From: Paraglomus occultum
Lineage: Eukaryota; Glomeromycota; Glomeromycetes; Paraglomerales; Paraglomeraceae
Direction: 5' to 3'
Assembly (NCBI GenBank): GCA_910592205.1
Contig: CAJVPJ010001180.1
Coordinates: 1-11,695, forward strand
Length of the DNA: 11,695 bases
Positions within the stretch are counted from its first letter, which is position 1; the number at the start of each line of letters is the position of its first letter. The notes below the pieces were generated by a model. It was not told where the DNA came from. It made no database searches and saw only the letters and a program-made list of their open reading frames with translations. A program made the translations under genes and the position numbers. Shown here in pieces: positions 7,674-11,695 of the stretch.

Positions 7674-10020
7674 ATGTCCGCAGCACGTCGAACAACGGCA
7701 ACTCCGCGTTCTACGCCTTCAAGACAAAAAACCCCGGCAGCGGGCCGAGCAACGTCTTCCAATTCTGACAATCGGCAGCCTTCGTCCGTGCGGGAGGCTA
7801 TTGCCCAGGCTAGAGCAAGACAATCGAGCGCGAAAAAAGCTGCCAGTCATCAAGATCAAGATGAAGAGGTTGTTGGCGGAAGAAGTCTGAAAGTTATTAT
7901 CAAGCAGGCGCGATCGTCCGGTTGGTAGTTCAAAAACTCACATGTACATGCATGTTACTAATTGGTTAAAAAAAAACTGAAGGACATTAATGTTCTTCTT
8001 GTAGGACGTCTGAACATTACCAACAGATCTTTGAAAGAAATTCCCGAGGAAGTCTGGAAAATGTATGATACCGACTCAAGCACTGTCAATCTTGACTTTA
8101 GCAGCAGTTCCGCGGAAAATTGGTATGAGGCGATTGATTTGACACGATTAGTGGCAGCTGATAACTTGATTGAACATATTGATAAAAGAATAATGGAGTT
8201 CGGTGCTTTGGTTTTTGTTGATGTACGTGATTTATCATATCGTTTGTTGTCTTTCAAACTATTCGTTGGAGACAAACGATCAGCGAATGGCCCCATTTTA
8301 TTATATTTCAGAAACTAGTTTGATATTTTTATATCATCTACCACGACGATAATCATTTCTGTTTCTCATTACCGTGCTGTAAACAGCTACATAATAACAA
8401 TCTTTCATCTCTCCCGGTGGAATTTGGCGAGCTGAAGAGTCTCACAACGCTAAATTTATCAGCCAACAAATTCACACAACTTCCAAGTTGTATTGTGAAA
8501 TTATCTTCGCTTGTTGATCTTCAGCTCGCTTCTAATGGGCTTTCTGGAACGTTAGATTCTTCCTTTGGAAATTTAACGAAATTGGAGTTTCTTGATATTT
8601 CATCCAACGAGATTTCTGGCCTTCCGGAAGAATTTAAAAATTTAAAGAATCTTCGTAAGCTGTTTGTGCGAAAGAACAAACTGAAGGCTTTACCGGGACT
8701 CGCCTTGGTTGGAATGACGAAATTGGAGGAGTTGGAAGCCAGCGAAAATCGGATCGAGACCATCTTCCAAGAGGTAGTTGATGGACAGCCAGTTCAACTT
8801 GAGTCATTGAAGCGTCTAGACCTGCGGAATAACCGCTTGGTGGCTCTCGACAAATCCGAGGACGCTACAATGTTTAAGCCGACACTGTCTATACCGAAAT
8901 TAAAGGAGCTTTTGATATCGTCCAACAGATTAAAATCAGTAGGACCTTTATTGCACACTACGTCTGAATTGGAAATATTGGATATTTCTGAAAATTTATT
9001 TGAAGAATTGCCAGATGGATTGATTGCTTTGAAACAGCTGAAGAGATTGGATTTGCGAAATAATGCATTGAAAGAACTAGCGCCAGAATTAGGGATGATG
9101 ACATCCTTGGATGTGCTTAGTTGGGAAGGTAACCCGTTAAGGAGCGCGCCCAGAGGATCGAATTCCACAGTGGCATTACTCCAATCGCTGAGAGACCGAT
9201 TGGCTGCCGTTGGTAAGAAAAGACGATAGTGACAAGATTTTGAGTAGCAGGCTTTACTTGTAGCTGACCAGAAAAATGTTTGTATTATATAGATCTTGAA
9301 AGTATTCAGGGGCCTACTATTCCCGATTCCACTACTAGCCGGCGCGTCGGAGATCATTCGCTTGGAACCTTTAATCAGCAAGCAGCAGCCTCTAAAATCC
9401 TTGATCTCTCCAAGAAATCTCTTTCTAATCTATCCGATGACGATCTTGAGGCACTTCCATTTGAACCAATTACGATACGACTCAGTTTTAATGAATTTTC
9501 TAATATTCCCCGCTCCTTGTTTACGTTATCTTTTAGCAACGTGCTTACTACATTGCAACTTGATCACAACAAACTCACGACATTTCCTCTGTATCCGCCT
9601 GATTTACCCGAGTCGGAATGGACTCCCTTACCGAATCTAACTACCCTCGATCTATCAGCAAATCAAATAACGTCTATTCCCGATGGTTCGTCGCCAAAGC
9701 CCTTTCCTAATTTGCAGACTTTGAACCTAAACCAGAATCGTATTTCATCGCTTCCTCCTAAACTTGCGTGGCCTAAACTGACATCACTGTTGGTTTCTAT
9801 GAACCTGTTGTCAGAGATTACGCCATCGACGTTTGAGGGTTTGGAAGTCTTGGATTTATCAAATAATAATATAGGCCATCTACCTCCAGAACTGGGCAAT
9901 GTGACGACTATCAAGACCTTGTCTGTTGAAGGGAACACCTTTAGAGTGCCACGTTATCCCATCGTTCAGAGAGGCACGGCGGCGATTATGGAGTATTTGA
10001 GGGGAAGAATTCCCAAGTGA
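7674..10020 (+). CDS. LRRC40: LRRC40-type leucine-rich-repeat protein, four exons
   Basis: Exons 7674-7920, 8005-8222, 8387-9212 and 9293-10020 join in frame (2019 nt, 672 aa), somewhat longer than animal LRRC40. Residues 1-70 are a polar, basic, Ser/Arg/Ala-rich N-terminus. Residues 74-103 match the family lead-in (ARSSGRLNITNRSL, then EIPEEVW). ENWYEAIDLTRL (120-131) fits the conserved W-rich start of the repeat domain. About ten LRRs of 22-24 residues follow to a GNPLR cap near 410. After a linker, a second block of about seven LRRs runs from KILDLS to EGNTFRVP. The end, RGTAAIMEYLRGRIPK, fits the LRRC40 C-terminus closely. Repeats follow LxxLxLxxNxLxxLP, giving a curved protein-binding scaffold without enzymatic residues; the cellular role is poorly defined. 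The ATG at 7674 is the first in frame. The closest alternatives are SHOC2/RSU1-like Ras-pathway LRR proteins, but the two-block layout and ends favour LRRC40. Confidence 0.93.
7921..8004 (+). other. Intron 1 of the LRRC40-like gene (84 nt, phase 1)
   Basis: The donor is GTTGGT, weaker than the GTAAGA and GTACGT of the other introns. The acceptor is CTTCTTGTAG after a pyrimidine-rich stretch. A strong branch-point word TACTAAT lies at 7956-7962, about 42 nt before the acceptor. It is required because the reading frame meets TAG at 7926-7928, and removal restores the family-conserved ARSSGRLN junction. Confidence 0.85.
8223..8386 (+). other. Intron 2 of the LRRC40-like gene (164 nt, phase 0)
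   Basis: Donor GTACGT, acceptor TGTAAACAG. Splicing joins ALVFVD to LHNNNLSSLP, restoring one complete leucine-rich repeat. The upstream frame runs into a stop at 8316-8318. Confidence 0.9.
9213..9292 (+). other. Intron 3 of the LRRC40-like gene (80 nt, phase 1)
   Basis: Donor GTAAGA, acceptor TATTATATAG, with a CTGAC branch-like word near 9264. The split codon G|AT gives Asp, joining DRLAAV to DLESIQGP. Without splicing the frame ends at 9229 and loses the second LRR block. Confidence 0.9.
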
Positions 10021-10602
10021 GTTGAACCTTCTCACTTGAGCGAATGGCGTTGTATACATTCATGTATTATGTTTTATTATTATCTGTGTATCTATTATTT
10101 ATTACAATGTGTAAATTCTTTACACATAAAATGAAGAGACTGGTGTAATCAAAATGCATGCAACGAATAATTGGTTCGAAAATCCGTTATAAAGAGAAAA
10201 GTATTACCGGTAATATGAAAACCTTTATATTGCGTATCTTTGCCGGAACACAAACATATAACCGTTACATATTCCACTAGCGCGCGATAGTTAAGGCAAC
10301 GCTATTCGGATACCTCCCTTCCTTGCCGAATATATTGATATGAAATAACGCGCGCTCATAGAATACATCGTGTGCTCATTAAAGCCAAATTCCACTTTAG
10401 AGTGAATCTCGCCGAGATCTATCATATCGTTCGGCATGAACTTTTCAATTGTTTGATCGGATATTATTACAACTACCGATGCCCGGCCTGTGTTCTCTAA
10501 AACCAGATTTTTATGCTAATACTAACGCCGAAAGCCAGCCGGTTATCCATAAATGTCATACATGGATAAAGAGAGAAAAGACCATAGTAATAGTGGAAAT
10601 TA
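10021..10602. other. 3' flank of LRRC40-like gene, no further gene
   Basis: T-rich sequence right after the stop (10060-10110) probably holds the 3' UTR and poly(A) site, although no exact AATAAA is present there. Beyond 10140 there are several short palindromes (10202-10215, and TATCCAT/ATGGATA near 10548-10566) but no recognisable gene. The ORF from 10449 runs into the transposon end at 10603 and is not called. Confidence 0.45.
10202..10215. repeat. Perfect 14-bp palindrome
   Basis: TATTACCGGTAATA is fully self-complementary. It sits about 180 bp past the LRRC40-like stop codon. A regulatory role is possible but unsupported. Confidence 0.5.
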
Positions 10603-10609
10603 CAGTTTT

Positions 10610-10691
10610 CTACCTCAGTTATATCCCAGCTTTGATGCTGGACAGATTTCCCTTATTTAGTTCCATATAAATCTACCTCAGTTATATCCCA
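10610..10691. repeat. Direct repeats of the terminal motif in the left end
   Basis: CTACCTCAGTTATATCCCA occurs at 10610-10628 and, identically, at 10673-10691, a 63-bp period. A CCAGC/GCTGG hairpin lies between them at about 10626-10642. This paired-site layout resembles the outer and inner transposase-binding sites of IR/DR elements. Confidence 0.8.
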
Positions 10692-10847
10692 CTCCCCTTA
10701 ATAGTATTACGCGAATTTATTAACCATATATTAATATGTATCACGATAAATCATGTCACCTCTATCTATTAATTAATATTTGTCGATTATTTGCTTCATT
10801 TGGTTAGTCAAATTCCCGATACAATAAAAAGTCAGGCCACAAATCAA

Positions 10848-11027
10848 ATGCCCGAGGATCAGACCACTAATACTAATTCAATGTCAAGACGTAAGAAATT
10901 TTTAGAACAAAGAGAATTTGCGACAGAAAATGATATTAGATACATGCGCAATATAATTCGGCGCTTAAACGAATCAGTAGAAAGGTCGAAACGTCAAATG
11001 TCACTGATAGAATTTATTAACCAATAA
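10848..11027 (+). CDS. Small basic ORF carried inside the MITE
   Basis: 59 codons from the ATG at 10848. The frame is open back to 10791, so it could also be the end of a larger spliced protein with an acceptor near GGTTAG (about 10803-10808). The peptide is Asn/Thr-rich at first (EDQTTNTNSM), then strongly basic and helix-forming (MSRRKKFLEQREF, MRNIIRRLNESVERSKRQM), ending EFINQ. It has no DDE or HTH motif that I recognise. It may be a captured host exon, a transposase remnant or a chance ORF. Its position between two matching inverted ends means it moves with the element. Confidence 0.3.
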   Translation: MPEDQTTNTNSMSRRKKFLEQREFATENDIRYMRNIIRRLNESVERSKRQMSLIEFINQ

Positions 11028-11056
11028 AATTGCATGATATTATCTATTGAAACGCT

Positions 11057-11131
11057 ATACCTTAGTTATATCCCACCTCAGATATATCCCCAAAAAATTT
11101 GGGTCCCAACATGGGGATATAACTGAGGTAG
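11057..11131. repeat. Nested palindrome in the right end of the MITE
   Basis: Two direct motif copies (11057-11074 and 11075-11091) are followed by the terminal inverted copy (11112-11131). CCTCAGATATATCCCC pairs with GGGGATATAACTGAGG, and the loop contains TTGGGTCCCAA, itself an 11-bp palindrome. The arrangement could extrude a cruciform. The same structure, in the other orientation, is found at 2798-2856. Confidence 0.8.
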
Positions 11132-11136
11132 AACTG

Positions 11137-11317
11137 TATAAAGCAGTAATAATGGCGGTGGAATAATTTTGGAAACGCGCGATTTTTGTACAAAATACCA
11201 TTTACAGTAGTAGATAACGATAACGATAATAATGTTAATTATAGTAATCACATGATCGGTACCACGTTTAAATTTAGTCAGACATCATTTTCGCTCCATT
11301 GTTGACTGTATTTTCCC
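11137..11317 (+). promoter_or_regulatory. Putative promoter/5' UTR of the PHD gene
   Basis: About 180 bp separate the transposon end from the ATG of the PHD-finger gene. The stretch has a short GATAAC tandem (about 11215-11232) and no clear TATA box. The transposon end is therefore likely within or beside the gene's regulatory region. Confidence 0.3.
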
Positions 11318-11695
11318 ATGTCACGACATTTTCCGAGAAAAACACGCTTTCATACTTCGACCTCGCAGAGAAAATTAGAGAATCTTATTTCAGACACTTC
11401 AGGGTCAGGGTCTGATTTCTCAGAGTCCGAGCAGCCGACAACTTCATTCGTAACTCCTCGACTGTCATGTCCTGGTTTACCACCAATTAGAACCCCATGT
11501 TCTATATGCGGAGAGAAGGAACCGTTGCGCAGACTTATGATCTGTCGAGGATGCCACATGTGTGTTCATACAGGTTTGTTTCTGATAATTAATGGTGAGT
11601 AAGGTTATACCTTTGTTTGTTATAGTCTAATTTATTTTCCGGAGCAGATTGTTATGGTCAGGTTAATTATGATAAACCGCCAAGGATGTGGTTTT
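11318..11695 (+). CDS. PHD-finger protein, 5' part, runs off the window
   Basis: Exon 1 is 11318-11573, an intron occupies 11574-11647 (GTTTGT...GGAGCAG, phase 1), and exon 2 runs from 11648 to beyond 11695. Spliced, the visible 101 residues have a basic start, a Ser-rich acidic stretch (residues 26-38), then C61-x2-C64-x11-C76-x2-C79-x4-H84-x2-C87, the first six zinc ligands of a C4HC3 PHD finger. Exon 2 supplies DCYGQVNYDKPPRMWF with the C87 ligand; the conserved Trp before the last C-x2-C pair is W100, and that pair should lie just past the window. PHD fingers usually read histone H3 tails in chromatin complexes. The CHMCVHTDCYG style resembles the PHD/extended-PHD fingers of Snt2/BRPF/JADE-type proteins, but the specific family cannot be decided from this piece. 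The start ATG is the first in frame. Confidence 0.82.
11574..11647 (+). other. Intron 1 of the PHD-finger gene (74 nt, phase 1)
   Basis: Donor GTTTGT, acceptor CCGGAGCAG, branch-like CTAAT near 11626. The unspliced frame stops at 11602 and loses the last ligands of the zinc finger; splicing forms the GAT codon (Asp) and restores DCYG. Confidence 0.85.

Larger units (their letters stand above)
10603..11136. mobile_element. Tc1/mariner-like non-autonomous element, 534 bp
   Basis: The left end CAGTTTTCTACCTCAGTTAT (10603-10622) and the reverse complement of the right end, CAGTTCTACCTCAGTTATAT (11136-11117), agree apart from a 2-nt indel and continue through ATCCC. TA duplicates flank both sides (10601-10602, 11137-11138). 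CAGT ends next to TA are typical of the Tc1/mariner superfamily. The motif CTACCTCAGTTATATCCC is repeated internally at 10673-10690, and in diverged form at 11057-11074 and 11075-11091, suggesting multiple transposase-binding sites as in IR/DR-type Tc1 elements. The element contains a small basic ORF (10848-11027) but no transposase, so it would need one in trans. Confidence 0.85.

Noticed and set aside
8794-9381. 195-codon minus-strand ORF opposite the LRR gene
   Set aside because: It is a shadow of the leucine-rich coding strand (Ser/Asn-rich antisense) and crosses intron 3.
28-10180. 14-nt word ATAATTGGTTCGAA at 28-41 and 10167-10180, each followed by a TAAAGAGA-like word
   Set aside because: A shared 14-mer in 12 kb of AT-rich DNA is near chance, the spacing to the second word differs, and no inverted partner was found.
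10449-10670. 73-codon plus-strand ORF
   Set aside because: It crosses the left end of the transposon at 10603 and shows no recognisable motif.
2798-11131. One 8.3-kb transposon bounded by the two inverted nested palindromes
   Set aside because: The right copy already belongs to a complete 534-bp element with its own TA duplications. The left copy lacks the terminal CAGT, and ordinary host genes lie between them.

Overview
This looks like nuclear DNA of a eukaryote, most likely a fungus. The DNA is AT-rich (roughly two thirds A+T by eye). Introns are short (59-164 nt) with GT...AG ends, genes are sparse, and non-autonomous DNA transposons are dense. An early-diverging fungus such as an arbuscular mycorrhizal (Glomeromycotina) species would fit the base composition, the repeat load and a bacterial-type gene fragment, but the genus is inferred and not shown by the sequence.

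Layout. Positions 1-2205 hold no gene I can support, only a ~51-bp tandem duplication at 658-739. A minus-strand ORF (2206-2787, 193 aa, unknown, hydrophobic N-terminus) starts about 10 bp from a palindromic repeat relic (2798-2856). From 3221 to 7100 there are four probable TA-flanked inverted-repeat elements: 3221-3450, 3660-4047, 4154-4769 and 5903-7100. Between the last two lie a broken intron-containing gene of unknown family (4948-5483) and the N-terminal piece of a bacterial-type MNT nucleotidyltransferase (5680-5841). The 5903-7100 element carries a frameshifted cysteine-rich ORF.

The main intact gene is a four-exon LRRC40-type leucine-rich-repeat protein (7674-10020, plus strand, 672 aa after splicing). 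The three introns join in frame and the C-terminus matches the family. Downstream, 10603-11136 is a TA-flanked Tc1/mariner-like non-autonomous element. It contains several copies of a CTACCTCAGTTATATCCC motif and a small basic ORF. Its right end carries the same nested palindrome as the relic at 2798-2856, in opposite orientation. About 180 bp beyond it a PHD-finger gene begins (11318 to window end). The finger is completed only by splicing a 74-nt intron.

The genes do not form a pathway. The region is best read as two ordinary chromatin/scaffold-type genes in a transposon-rich stretch. The points of interest are the bacterial nucleotidyltransferase fragment, the gene-bearing MITEs and the shared nested palindrome.
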